A DNA stretch of 64,000 nucleotides from Elysia chlorotica (GCA_003991915.1 RQTK01000014.1:124597-188596), one strand, 5' to 3'; positions 25,601-38,178 are shown, counted from the first letter of the stretch. Notes: generated by a model from the letters alone, not told the origin. A program made the numbers and translations.

Positions 25601-28600
25601 GGAAGTTGTTTCTCTGTTCTTCCTCGTATTTTCTGGAAAAAAAAAAAGAAACAGAAAAATAGATGAATTTTGTTGATTGCATGATTTTCTAAAAAAAAAG
25701 AGATTTGAATGAGAAGAGTGTGAGTTTTTTACTTTTAACATATTGAACTAACAAACTGCATAAATCTGTATGGATCCCTATATGACAGAAGGTATTGAAC
25801 AAGAAAAACAAAGGCAGATTTCCTTTTATTTCTCCTTATAGGTTATAAACATGGACTCTATTTGGACATTATTTCTTTGCTCTCTTTTAATCAGGATACA
25901 TTTATCATCATGATCCAAACTATTTTAAATCAATTTAATTTGTTTGAAGGTTGATAACTTGATTTAAACCCCAAGATCTTTGATCGAGTTGAAGATTCAG
26001 CTCTACTTTACTATAAATGTACATCAGTAACTTTGAAAAAAACTCCAAGCCATGTTTGGTTGATGTTTCTTTTTTTTTAAAGTCCATTTTTTTGCATCTA
26101 GGCTATCTTGTACATACAGGTTCAGAGACTAAATGTCTGCAGTTTACAAGATGACAAAGAGAGCAGGTATATCTGGAATTCTGCTTCAGCCAGTCATAAT
26201 ATACTATAGCTAATTGCACCAGTAGGAAACGATAAGGCCTTATCCGGATTGATTAAGGCCTGAATTAAACTTGTTTATTCTACCGACTGAGCTACCTTCC
26301 CCTGCCTCTGAACTGTGATGTTTAAGGTCTACCTTATCCTGGTCTCCATCGCTTCCTCCTCCTGCTTCAGATAGCTTGTTAGCACAATCTGCAGGTCCCC
26401 AAGCTGTTTCTGCAGGCTTTCGTATGACTGGCGCGGGATTGTATCTACATAAAATAGAGAGGTGATTAATAAAACATAGACAATACATGAAACAAGCTGT
26501 GTCCGACAATCTCATAAAGTGCATTTGATGCTTATTGATACTTTATGAATTGCTAAAAATAAGAAATTCTGACTTGTATCAGATTCAACTTACTAAGTTA
26601 CTTAGTTGCCTCATATTTATTTTTGTTCATATCTGAACTGAACCAGACGCTCTGTCACTTCAGCCAGTTGGTCAACTATCTAGTTCCCGATTTATATCAC
26701 AGAATTAGATCTAGATATATACCATCGGATATCAACTATATTTAGAATATAAAGCTACAGTCTAGATCTACATCTAAATTCACCTGATCCAGTTCCACTT
26801 CGAAATACAGATAGGTTTGTTTCTAGTTACATTGTATCAGTCTTCAATCGACAATTTAACGAGGGACACCACAAATTGGGTAAACAAAGCCAGGGGATTC
26901 GCGGATGCGCAGATCGCCGTCTATGGAAGCATGATTGCCGTTATTTGTCGCATTTTTTTTTACCGAAAAGAGCCGTTTGTGAATGTTTCATCTACAAGTT
27001 GATTGGAGACTCGGCTGATCCCAGTGCCACAAAGCATAGGGGGTACTTATGAAACGTTAATCATGTGATTGTGAAAGGGCCCAGTAAACGGCTGGGCTAA
27101 CCGTGTGTTAATGCCGAAAATGGCAGCAAGTACTGAGCGATTTATACGGGACACAAACAGCCCTTCAGATGTGTACAAAGAGCATCCATTTTCTTTCTGA
27201 CAAAATGAACTTGTCTAGTGCAATATGGCGGCGAGTTTCAGAAAACTTAAGTATTGTAATTTGATGGAACAGGATAGGTATTTTTCTCATGCATGTCAAA
27301 GTTTTTAGTGTGGATCAATCGTAAACGCGTTTTAAGCTTGTTGTAATGGAAAGGGAAAGATTGTTTTGTCTTGTATGTGTATTTTGGGTGACTTTTATAT
27401 TCGTTTGTACTTCTGAGAAACTTCATATCCTGTGGTCTTAGCTGTGTGCACCCACATGATATTACTTATGTCTGAACCTATCAACCAATACTAAAGATAA
27501 TTACTAAAGTAAGCCTCTTGAGCTGTACTCTAATATCACTTGGCACGGTTGCAAAGTTCTTTCGATTCCTGAACTCAACCATCCTACATCCTAGACTTTT
27601 ATGTTCTTTACATCTTTTATTAATGTGATCTAATACTGAAATCCCGAAGTAAGGGTTTTAAGAATGTACATTTATTTATATTATACCCATTGATTGGATG
27701 TAACAGTGTGTATCTAATAATAAAAAATAACTGCCCTCTAAGATGCTTGCCACAGACAAGTTTGATTGTAACCGTTAAAGAGCTTTTATTACAAGAATGA
27801 AGTTCAAAGGACATGATGGCAAAAAATATAAAAATATTAAGATGCTACTCAAATTATATCTACAGCATCAAAGATCATAAGATGAAATGTTCTAATCCAA
27901 GCTTCATAAAATACCTAAGTTGAAAGGCTTCAAAAGGACATTTAAAGAAAAAGGTATTTGGTTTCAAAAATGTATTTTTGCTTAGATTTCGAATATTTTT
28001 AATGTTTTGAGGTTATGAAACAACAATGAAAACACTTTGTCAACGCTGAGACTCACCATCTTCCAGTGCCCTGTTCTCCGATTGTTTCAGGACAAGCTTA
28101 AACACAGGAGAGTAGTCCATGCTGCTCTTCATTGCAGCGATCGCCTCTTCTCCTTTCTGGGTCGGAATCAAATAAAGTTCACTTTGTTCAATTTATATAC
28201 ATTTAATAATAATTAATTTAGAAAAATGTTGTGCAATAGAATATGTTTCTTTAAAACATTTTACTAAATATTTTAGTGTGCTTTTTTTTTTCATTCAGTA
28301 ACTAATCAAACAATGTTATACTTATATTTATATACAAGATCATATGAAAAATACAAATTAATATAGATATTTGGTTTCAATATTAGGTTAGGACGCCTTA
28401 CTGGTTCATTTCTATGGAATTGGCTGCTTCAATAGCTAAGTTTATCTTACTCTGTAAGAGTTTGTTTTTACTACCATATCAGCACATTAACAGCTATATG
28501 GCTCACTATGTAAGAAAGAAGTACTCTGTCGTACAGACATTGAGTGAAGTACTTTAACTTATCAGCACATCACAATTCTATGTCTAGGCCTATAATAATG

Positions 28601-30864
28601 GAAAAAAAAACATGTCAGTTGTTTCACCAACTTAAAAATGTGTCAATTTAATTTGAGGCTAGATCTGTATGTATATTAAGTTGCGTGCAGATCCAGATCA
28701 GGCTTCATATTTAATAAGAAAACAACATGATAGATCTACATCTTAGTGATTTCAGCCAAAATTTGTAAAATTACATGATCTGCTTGCTTAAAACATAAAG
28801 CAGTGGTAAAATGTGTATGTGTCTAGTGTACATGGATGTGTCAGAACATTGCATAGGGTCAACAGTAAATGTCCATTTTGGGTCAAGCAAAAACTGCATG
28901 ATTATTGTAACACTTGCAAAGCATTGACTTAAGCTTAGCAATTATGATTTTGACCCAGGCCTGGTAACTTTACATAGGCCTACTTAAATGGTCTGGTTGA
29001 ATGGGAGCCTAGTTCTTAAAGCCATGCGGTTCTACAAGCCAGGAAACTAACTGAATCTCACTTAATTTAGATTGGATTGCTTCTGAGGACCTGTGAACTT
29101 TGATGAACTTACATTCATCTCTGGGTTGACAACCACTATCCTGTCCTCGGTATTAACCCCATGTGTCCGCATGCGACACGGAATGCAAGCATAGATGGTC
29201 CAGTCTCCATCACGCAGACGTTGAACCAAACACTTGTGAGCCTGTCAAGATATTTTTTATGAAAACAAAATTAGACTAAAAAAAAGTATAATGTAGACAA
29301 ACCAGTTGTAAATTAAGCCTTTGGTTTCTTAACAAATGTGTTGTATTGTCAATAGAACACCTCTAAAAAGCCTGATTTTATCACTTAAGGATCATGGAAA
29401 CCTTCAGTTTTATCATTTTGCTCATCACTTTTTCATAAAGCATAAGACTTAAGACAAACTTCTTCCTAAGAAAAACATTCTAAAATGTTACCTGAGATAA
29501 ATATATTGTCAATTTTATTTTCATGACCATAATTATGTTCCACTTACAAACTGAAAGCCTTGCTGGATTAAGTCTACTGGTTCACATGCTGGACCCAACG
29601 GGCAGTTTTCTAATGCATCTGACAACAGCAAGAACAAAAAAAAAGTAGCACAAATGAACTAGATATGATTTAAATTGCTAAAGTAAAAAGAGCCAGATAA
29701 ATTCGGACAGAAGAAGCTCTGTTCTCTAATTTTCATTAAGATGCATCTAAACTTGTGGTATTGTTCACTTGAAATATTAGTTAATAACAGGGTGATATGC
29801 AAACAGTAGCAAAGACATACATTGTATATCAGATTAGTTAATTTTTCTTTTATTTCATGAGAATGATGAGGCTATGTTTTAAAAAGTTAAGTCCTTAAGT
29901 CCACTTGGTACAATTTTTAAACTGAATACTCAGATCTAAATAAAAAGAAAAAGAGAGATAGAGAGAGGGAGGGAAAGGGAGAGAGAGAGAAAGAGAGAGA
30001 GACAGACAGACAGACAGATAGAGATAGAGGGAGATAGAGGAAAAGGGAGATGGAGAAGGGGGTGAAGGACAGAAAAACAGACAGAAGGGATGTGGTTTGA
30101 GGATACAGAGGTAGGATAATATGGAAAGGTGCTAAGTAACAACTAACATTAAAATAATACAGAAGAAATGAGCGATATACAAAATTAGAAATACAGCTAC
30201 GAGTACTGACACAGTGAAAGTGTAGTGTGTATTACAGGGTGATTCTGTGGAGGATCAAGTTAGCTAGTGACAGATATGAGAAATAATGTGTGCAAGAGGG
30301 GCAACCATTAAAATAGCAGAGACATAAATATTCAAAACAAAAGAAAGAGAAGATAGAAATGAAAGAACAGCATCTTATATATTGACTCAATTTGACAAAT
30401 CCGATCATTGTTAGCTTATAGGCAAGAATATGTCATTTTTTAACTAAAAGTAACAATTCTCTCAGGTTACCCGCCCTTGTCAATGGATTCATGATGAATG
30501 GATTCATGATGAGTTTCTCTCAGGTTACCCGCCCTTGTCAATGGATTCATGATGAGTTTGAAAAATTCTACATGTATTATGATTCAGATATATTTTATAG
30601 CTTTCATATGTTTTCAATGAAGAGCATTAATTTGTAATTTTGTCTTTAAGATTTATTATTTCGGTTTGTTACTTTTCTACACTTTTTAGCATTGCTGTAT
30701 CAATACACTTGAATGTGATATGGGCACCATACTAATCCTTTGAAATGGGTGTGAAATTATATTTTATTATTTAAGATAAAGTGTTACATACCAACTTTCG
30801 CATCTCTGTTTGGCTTCTCTGCGTAAATTCTAATATTCAAACAGTGACAAGTATACACAACCAT
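20300..30864 (-). CDS. AKT1S1: PRAS40/Lobe homologue (proline-rich AKT1 substrate 1), 12 coding exons
   Basis: Exons are 30890..30792 (ATG at 30864 in a strong GCCATGG context), 29618..29548, 29241..29113, 28156..28057, 26444..26333, 25632..25555, 24998..24928, 24340..24236, 23387..23304, 23009..22926, 22295..22060 and 20443..20300. All junctions are in phase, giving 428 residues (400 with one copy of the duplicated exon). The C-terminus matches vertebrate PRAS40: an amphipathic helix, FGDRPRQRVNTGDF with the Akt site RxRxxT (Thr419), then the stop. An SVPISMP segment corresponds to the Raptor-contacting SLPVSVP motif, and VFAMDGLDLEEE to the TOS motif FVMDE. Residues 1-100 hold paired cysteines (CHC, CIPC) and 125-190 are coiled coil. 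I do not recognise either as part of human PRAS40. Known role: inhibits mTORC1 through Raptor and is released by Akt phosphorylation and 14-3-3 binding. The reading frame may continue upstream of the ATG in exon 30890..30792, so a 5' exon is possible. Confidence 0.85.
22331..22475 (+). mobile_element. SINE-like repeat, family B, copy in PRAS40 intron
   Basis: The sequence carries the family core: a GCCAGCACTATAG block, TGTGGACAGAGACC, GACGTC, and ATGTGCTGCCAAACACAAGA. The same core, better preserved, is at 37026-37175. Reverse-oriented partial copies are at 32726-32805 and 33336-33420. Confidence 0.75.
22476..22670. repeat. (GA)n microsatellite
   Basis: An almost uninterrupted GA tract with short CA insertions adjoins the lower copy of the duplicated exon unit. 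Another short (GA)n separates the two units at about 23040-23050. Confidence 0.95.
22671..23418 (-). repeat. Tandem duplication containing PRAS40 exon copies
   Basis: Two units of about 370 bp (22671-23039 and 23051-23418) start CGTTGCCTTGCC and end AAGCTGTTAA. Each carries one 84-nt exon (22926..23009 and 23304..23387) with intact AG and GT borders and the same 1-1 phase. By eye the exons differ at one base (a Val/Ala change), while about 250 bp of flanking intron differ at roughly 17 places. The lower copy is bounded by (GA)n tracts. Confidence 0.93.
26265..26312 (-). mobile_element. tRNA-like box-A fragment beside a PRAS40 exon
   Basis: Minus strand GGTAGCTCAGTCGGTAGA matches a tRNA D-arm/box A. 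No box B follows. It lies about 20 bp downstream of the donor of exon 26444..26333, so a SINE fragment may sit right at the splice site. Confidence 0.4.
26860..27300. promoter_or_regulatory. Promoter-like segment inside a PRAS40 intron
   Basis: This island is CpG-richer than its surroundings. It holds a GGATGCGCAGATCG NRF1-like word (about 26903-26916), a GAAAATGGCAGC word (about 27116-27127) and CAATATGGCGGC (27221-27232), a good YY1 site. On the plus strand the last ATG opens 17 codons ending at a GATAG|GTATTT donor-like site. It may be an alternative or bidirectional promoter. No second exon was found. Confidence 0.35.
29940..30060. repeat. GA/GACA-rich microsatellite
   Basis: Short AGAG and GACA repeats lie within the PRAS40 intron between exons 30890..30792 and 29618..29548. 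There is no coding evidence. Confidence 0.8.
30459..30553. repeat. Direct duplication of about 55 bp
   Basis: TCTCTCAGGTTACCCGCC...ATGGATTCATGATGA occurs twice head-to-tail. The first copy also has a 15-bp internal ATGGATTCATGATGA repeat. Confidence 0.9.
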
Positions 30865-32725
30865 GGCTGGTTCCAGCTTTTCAGCGTCTTCTGAAATGCA
30901 ATTAAAAAGATACAAATGGAAATTTCATCCGACAGCATAGACACTTAAAAACCTTAAAAAAATAAAAGTGAAGATGCAATCTTGAAGTCAACATCAGATT
31001 TATTTCATGCTTTGTAAACCATCTTCCACCAAATAAATTGTAATCTGACACTGTGATATACAGCCAGGGCTTTACTACTTTTTAAAGCGGTATTGGGGCC
31101 TACATTCCAGAGACTAATCTTTTTTCTGGCTTCTGTTGTTTTTCCAATTTTTGTCTCTCTATCTTTATAACGAGCAACTGCAGGGTCAGTCGTGACGGAA
31201 CTTGGTGGATCTGGTTTGGTGATCTATTAGAATCTCTAGATCATGCGAATTACAATGGATAGGTCTAGATCTATATAGATTATATCTCGAATGTAGGCCT
31301 ATAAGTATAAAGATGAGAAAACGGGGAATTTGTTAAATAAATAATACTAATAGGCAGGTATAAGATCTACTCATCTAGGTAAATCTATCAGTATAACGAG
31401 AATGCAATTGAGAAAGGATTGTTCACCTTTAATGAGTTTGAGTGAACTGTACGGCTAAGCGGTAGGCTTGCTAAGCGGTAGGCTTGCACAGTCCTGTAAT
31501 GATGGTAGACTAATAATAACTTGGTCTGGTGATTGCAATCTTGCAAAGGAAAAGTGAGAAGAGAAGTCGGTCACAAAATGCCAGAATTTTGTCGAGAATA
31601 AGTTTACAAGTCTGTATGCCATATTTAGAACTAAAGTGGTTTGTCAACGAATGACATTATATCTTAAAGAGTATGTAACCACTTTTTTTAAGTCACCTAT
31701 ACTATCAAATATATTTTAATTATTTTTTACATGAAAATTCACCGTTCATTATAGGTCGAGTAATTGAAAATCACAAAACTGATGCAGGTAAATAAAATAT
31801 TCCACTGGCTTATTAGGCACACTATATTTGAGAAACGACTGCCAAAGCTACTTCATATGATTCAGTTATAAATTGATCCCATGACCTCTTGAACTTATGA
31901 ACAGCTGGTCTGATAGCTGTCAGTCACTGCTGTCCTCAGATAAAAACATAGGCTTCGAAAAACATATCTGCCGTCTCGAGCTTTGCTCTCTCAGACCATT
32001 CGAAGAACTTAGGAGGTACAAAAACAAGACCATGTTCCTCTTCCCCATCTTCTTCTTCATTTGCACTATATCGTAGTAAAATACTGTACGGCGTGCCAGT
32101 ATACACGCCCTATCATTACTATGAATATGCATAAGATTTTAAATCTTTAGATGAAATCGGAAAGAGCAAAGCTTCCTATTCGTTTTAACGTCTTCTAAGT
32201 TAACCAGGTGATCCTTTAAAAGGGACTGGCGCCAGTGAAAGAAGGCGAAAAGAAGCAGAGTAGAGTCAAAACATGATACATGTTTATCCTTTATGATTGT
32301 TTATCAATGGGAATCCTACATTCTGAATGGTTTATTCTAAGGATATAGAGGATATAATGGAAAATTGGGCGTAGGATTAAGGCCGATAAGACAACGTTTG
32401 TCGTACCCCAGTTGGGGTGAAGGCAGTAGACTTATCAACGCGCACGAATGCAAATGCCTCTCGACAGCGATATGGGCAGATCACGCTCCTTTTGACTGTT
32501 CTCTTCATTTCTGGACAAGATAATATAGCGCTTGGGTTCCACGTGGAAACTCGTTATATTTCTGTGCCATTTACTTGATGCTACGTTTGAAAGGTGCTTA
32601 CGGTGTCCAATATCTTCTTGCTGATTAGTACAATGGTAATGGGACAACTTTCTTTGTCGTTTCAAAGTCACCAATTCCCGTTCTTATAAATAGTATGACT
32701 ATATACGTCTGCACTGACTTTACTG

Positions 32726-32805
32726 TACTGTCTCTGTGAAGCAGCACGTAACATTTTTAGACGTTTGTTTAGGATCCGTCCACGATATAGCCTAGATGCT
32801 GACTT
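32726..32805 (-). mobile_element. SINE-like repeat, family B, partial
   Basis: The reverse-oriented core GCAGCACGTAAC...TCCGTCCACGATATAGCCTA is shared with 22331-22475, 33336-33420 and 37026-37175. Confidence 0.6.
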
Positions 32806-33335
32806 TTCACGTTTTCGAAACGAAAACAATAGAGCATTGCCTATAAGGTTTTTTTCTCTATTAAATCAATGTATTCTGTACTCGCACGTTTGGTTTGTCG
32901 GTTCTTATGAAATCAAGGTCATTACCATGTAGGCCTATTTATGTATTTTTATTTTAGGAAAATTGTTTTGATTTGTGTGTGTGTGTGGGGGGGGGGGGGC
33001 GTTGGTCCTGCTTGTCTGAAAACTCTGAATGTTTGCTCTATGAATAGCAATGAGCTCAGGCAATCCAACTGGGTATCGACGTATGGGATCTCTCTGTGAA
33101 CTAAATGGACTTAGAGTTAACGCAAACAGATAAAGAGAGAGAACGAGGAGAGACACAGAGATCGATACAGAGAGAAAGAGGGTGGAAGAGGGGAGAGAGT
33201 TTATAGAGAAAGATAACTATCGCCTTGTGGTGTAGGCCTACATGTGTTGGTAGTAAATACAGCATTGAATTCCTTCTACTGTGCCATTCAGTGTGTTACA
33301 CTCAAGGATGAACTGGGTAGCGCGAAGTTCATCTG

Positions 33336-33682
<347 letters not shown>

Positions 33683-34800
33683 TATTGGCTTTTGATTCAA
33701 AGCTTAAAAACATAACACCGTTCTAAGAATGTCGATAAAAGCATATACCAAAGACGTATATTAATTTTAGTTTTCGTTAATGATAGTACTACTAATAAAA
33801 AAAAAAACAGAAGGCTTTAAGCCTCTATTCTATACATGTAGGCTAAAATTTAACATGTTGAAAATTTTGGGCATATTATCAGACCAGTAACTGCTCGGCA
33901 TGCATCGACTCCGGTTTTAAATCGAGCCCGACTTAGCGTACTCATTTTAGGTTGAGTGGTGATTAGTAAAACGTCCGTAACAGTTGAGCATGAGCTTTTT
34001 TTTTTAGATAAGTAAAGGAGAGTGAGTGGGGAAAAGAAACCAACATGTCAATGTAATTTTTATATTGATAATATGAAAAAAAAAAAAACATTTTGTTTTC
34101 AAAGATTTATTTTCATCTTTTCTGTGTTTATCTTTCTTTCTCTGTACCTACCATAATAATTGACTCTTTCCCTCACGATGCAAGTTATTCTTATTATTTC
34201 TCCATCGAATCCGCATGGTATCCATATTTTTACTCTTACATGTGAACCGGCGGTATAACGCTCAATATTGTTGGGCGAAAAAGTCGCGGGAAGATTGCTA
34301 GTCTGGACACTGCGCTTTGTCAGAGTTGTCGGACTTTATAATGATGGATTTGTGTAATGTAGATTAGTAGTAGTATACACAGTTACTGAATTTGCTGTGA
34401 TTGAATGCCCACGGTAGATTATCATTCAATCAAATGTCGTTAATTGACGATATACAATGAAACAGTACATGGCTCAACCAGATGGATGCAATTATCATTA
34501 TGATGGAAAAAGGGGAAGGTTAGAACACACAAAAAAAAATCATCATTCTAAAATGAAAGCCCCGCTGATGACGACACGGCATGTACATAGTTATCACCAC
34601 GTACTAAAAATGAAGTCGGGCTTAAGTGCATACGTTTCCTTTTAACAATGTACCTTTAAAAAAAAGCACACACCATCTGCACAAAAAGCTGTTATACCCA
34701 ACAGGAAAAAAAATTTTTTCTCGTTTTAAGTCGCGTAGGTGAAAATGGGAAATTTAAAAAACAATATAAAAAACAAACAAACGTATGTGTAAACTTTCGT

Positions 34801-34885
34801 TGTGGGCGCAGTAGCGCTGTGGCACTGGTCAGCACATCAGCTTCGAACGCAGGAAGTCCGTTGTTCCACTTCCAGACTCCGCACT
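34801..34885 (+). mobile_element. Possible tRNA-derived SINE head
   Basis: GGGCGCAGTAGCGCTGTGGC...TCAGC...CGAACGCAGGAAGTCCGTTGTTCCACTTCC has a tRNA-like layout with weak boxes A and B. No second copy exists in the window, so the call is tentative. Confidence 0.4.
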
Positions 34886-34940
34886 GGATATCGCGTTTTT
34901 CCTGCAGGTTGCCTGGGTGTCAATTTAATTTGAACGACTA

Positions 34941-35462
34941 AGTCCCGGGTATCTCACCCTAGGGTCACGTCGCCGTTTGGAGCTTTTTTTTTTTAAAGAC
35001 ATTTGAGAGCCTCGCTGTCTCCGAACAAATAAAGCTTTCGTTCCACTCAGTGCACTCACCGGAAAAAGATCCGGCATACGCAAATAATTGTTGCAGAATG
35101 CACAGCATCTATCACTGTCAATGAGCCAGTCTAAAATTGTTGAGTTGGTTTGCCCAAAACACCCGCACTGGAAGTGAACCTAAAGTGACCTGTGACCTGT
35201 AGCTTTCGGCCTGAGGTGATGAAAATAACAACCAATCACTAGCCGGCATACGTTCTCTCTGTAACCGCAAGTAGTCCCGGGTACCTCACCCTAGGGTCAC
35301 GCCGCCGTTTGCAGCTTTTTTAAAAGACCTTTGAGAGCCTCGCTGTCTCCGAACAAATAAAGCTTTCGTTCCATTCACATGAAAAATCTGGCATCCAATA
35401 CACATACGCAAATCTTGTTGCAGAATGCACAGCATCTATCACTGACAATGAGCCAGTCTAAC
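34941..35462. repeat. Diverged direct duplication, 332-bp offset
   Basis: Copies at 34941-35135 and 35273-35462 share AGTCCCGGGTATCTCACCCT, GAGAGCCTCGCTGTCTCCGA, AATAAAGCTTTCGTTCCA and GCACAGCATCTATCACTG. The second has internal changes. The unit contains AATAAA, which could derive from a gene or retroposon 3' end. Confidence 0.9.
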
Positions 35463-36862
35463 TGTGAACTCAGTTGGGTTTTTTGTTTTGTTTTAATAAT
35501 ACAGCAGCGTGCTATAAATGTGTTGTCGTGGGTCTCGGGGATTAACGCGATCTAGAATATACACCCAACAAAGGTATGGAAGCGATGCGATGGAAATTAA
35601 ACAGAATGTTACGAAACAAAAACAAACAAACAAAAAAATAATAAGAAAAAACCCCTAAAAAAAACAACACAAAAACAAAACAAACAAAAAAGCAACAAAA
35701 AATCCCCACTAAGAACAACAACAGGAAGTAGGCCTAGATTTCGAATTTGGAGCTAAACAATTCATGATTTAACTTCTAATAAAACCCACTCGGGAAAATA
35801 TGCATGTACAATCATTTATTTGTACGATATATTTAAAAGACCTATTTATTTTAAATGGTATTCTTTTAAACCCTTGTAATATAACTTTGTTTTCTTGGTC
35901 TCATTTTGTTTGTTTTGTTGATTTGTTGTTGTTTTTTTGTGAATGCGTGTGCTTTGCTGTTTTTGTTGTTTTGTTTCTTTATTTTGTTTTTCGAAGAAGG
36001 CGTTGGCCTACCTGCAGTGTACTGTTATGGTTATTCCAGGTTTGGGTTGTACCTCTGCTTCTACTGCATGATTTTGGCTGGACTTGGTAACCATTAATTA
36101 TCCGCATCGCTCAACGACGCTAGACAAAACGCAAATGGTTTTAAATATTATTTATAGCAGTAAATTCTTATGGCTACACTTCCACATTTAGCCTGTCAAT
36201 CCAAGACGTTAGTCTGTCACCGGCCGCCCGGACTGTGTCATTCCATCAAATTTTGTAAAAAGGCCCTGAAGCATTAGAACGGTCAGTTGTCTCAGAACTA
36301 TCATTATACCAACTACACGTTGCTATTAATGCATTTTTATAAAATTTTACATTTTGTTCGTCCCCATGATTGATTTTATATTTAAAAAAAAAGGCAGATG
36401 GATTAGAAGTCAGACCAGGAGTCCTTAGAAAGTCTCACTTCTTATGGGGCCATCACCCACAAAATATAGTCTGTGATATACGATTTTAAAATTTATAAGA
36501 AGAAGAAGAAGAAGCACCCTTATATCCATGGCACACACGTTAATGTTGATGGTAGTAAAATAATCGGAGTTGGCCCAATGATATTATTATTGTAAATAGT
36601 GACAAAATCAGTGAAAATAATCAATTTAAAATAATGGGGACAAGTCCAAAACTGATATTTTTTACAAAGATGTTCTATTAGCGTTTATCACAGCATGGAA
36701 GGCTGATAATATAAATACCTCTCCGTAAAATCAAGGTATTTATGATACTTTACTAAAGAGACAGACTTTTGAGTTTTAGCACCAGTCAAATTTATATGTA
36801 GGCCTAGGCCTACCCCTTCAGCTTTGTTCATATCATAATTCCCACGAATTTCGTGGGGTTCC

Positions 36863-36863
<1 letters not shown>

Positions 36864-36903
<40 letters not shown>

Positions 36904-36945
36904 CATGATGATGATGATGATGATGATGATCATGATGATCATGAT
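36864..36945. repeat. (GAT)n trinucleotide repeat
   Basis: An ATG/GAT repeat with a few GATC interruptions. The frames over it are poly-Ile/Met shadows. Confidence 0.95.
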
Positions 36946-37025
36946 GCTCAGATATTCCTTTCTTTTTTTCTTTTTTGTGTGCTTAATGATTGTCATTTGT
37001 GTAAGTGAGCGTTGGAAAATAAGGC

Positions 37026-37175
37026 TGAGTTGAGTTGAGTTGGTTTTAACGTCCAACACCAGCACTATATAGGCTATACTGTGGACGGACCTCAAGATGG
37101 ACGTCTGACAATTGTATGTGCTGCCACACACGAGACAGGGCGAGGATACCATGACTTCTGTGTCAGCCTGTCACA
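37026..37175 (+). mobile_element. SINE-like repeat, family B, best preserved copy
   Basis: This copy runs GAGTTGGTTTTAACGTCCAA, CACCAGCACTATATAGGC, TGTGGACGGACC, GATGGACGTCTGACAATTG, ATGTGCTGCCACACACGAGA, ending near GTCAGCCTGTCAC. TTTTAACGTCC is the reverse complement of the GGACGTTAAAA retroposon tail. Read on the minus strand it would therefore be a 3' tail. Confidence 0.75.
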
Positions 37176-37349
37176 TTATACTGATTGGAAAATGAGGCCA
37201 CTCACTGTCAATTGAAAATCAACCATAGTAATAATTATGATGAAAAGTTTTAGTACAATACAATTTGAAAATCTCATACTTTCAATGTTGTTATGCACGC
37301 AAAATACGACACGTTCGTCATTACGAAAAAAACTATATCAAAGCAGCAA

Positions 37350-37556
37350 CCAAAAATAATAAAAAAAAAACAACAAAAAAACAAAACAATAAATAACACG
37401 TAAAAGCAACAAAAAAAACAACAACAAAAAAAAAAAACAACAAAAAAAAACAAAAACAGACCAGCAGAGACATTTTAAAAAGCAACAACAAAAAAAAAAA
37501 AACAAAAAAAAAAAACAACAAAAAAAAACAACAACAGACCAGCAGAGACATTTTTG
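37350..37556. repeat. A-rich tandem duplication ending GACCAGCAGAGACATTTT
   Basis: (A)nC-rich blocks precede two copies of CAGACCAGCAGAGACATTTT about 80 bp apart. This looks like a local duplication in low-complexity DNA. Confidence 0.85.
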
Positions 37557-38085
37557 TACACTGGTGATTAAAAAAAGACCGCTTCCGCTAGGGCTAGTTT
37601 AGTTCCGTACATGTTTATGGTTCCGTATTGGAGATTCTGGACTGTGATCTAGAATCTAGTGCTAGACTGCTAGAGTCTAAGAGTTCTGCTTTCGGCAGCT
37701 GGGTACATTGATCTTGATTTGATTTTAACTCTAGAAAAAATTTAGATTATCTAGATCCAGCCCATTTTATACAATGTCAACATCAACAAAGTCGAAATTA
37801 GTGTTCATCAGGGCATGGACTTGACCAAGTCAAACATTGGAATTTAAAAGGTTGTTAGATCTATGTTGTCATTTAATGATAGATCTAATCTAGAATCTAG
37901 AATCTAGATCTAGACCTAGGAGTCTTGATTTAGATCTAGATCTAGATCTAGATCTAGATTAGTTTTTCGATTCACAGACTAAGAATATTAGAATCAAATT
38001 TTCTGCCTCTAAGCTTAAATCTAGGCCTATATTTTACCTGTCGCATATAAAAAGACTGTTTCATTACTGGGTGTTATTATAAATA

Positions 38086-38178
38086 CCCTGTCGCCGTATA
38101 GGATCCCCCAGGGGAACCTAGGAGACGTTAAATCCGGAGAGAGGGAGAGAATTCTCTCCCTCCCTCTATAGAGAACAG
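38086..38178 (+). repeat. Palindrome-bearing interspersed repeat, family C, copy 1
   Basis: CCCTGTCGCCGTATAGGATC...GGAGACGTTAAA is followed by a perfect inverted repeat GAGGGAGAG-AATT-CTCTCCCTC and TCTATAGAGAAC. A near-identical copy is at 61728-61824. Shorter relatives lacking the same palindrome are at 33478-33522 and 55738-55792. Confidence 0.85.
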
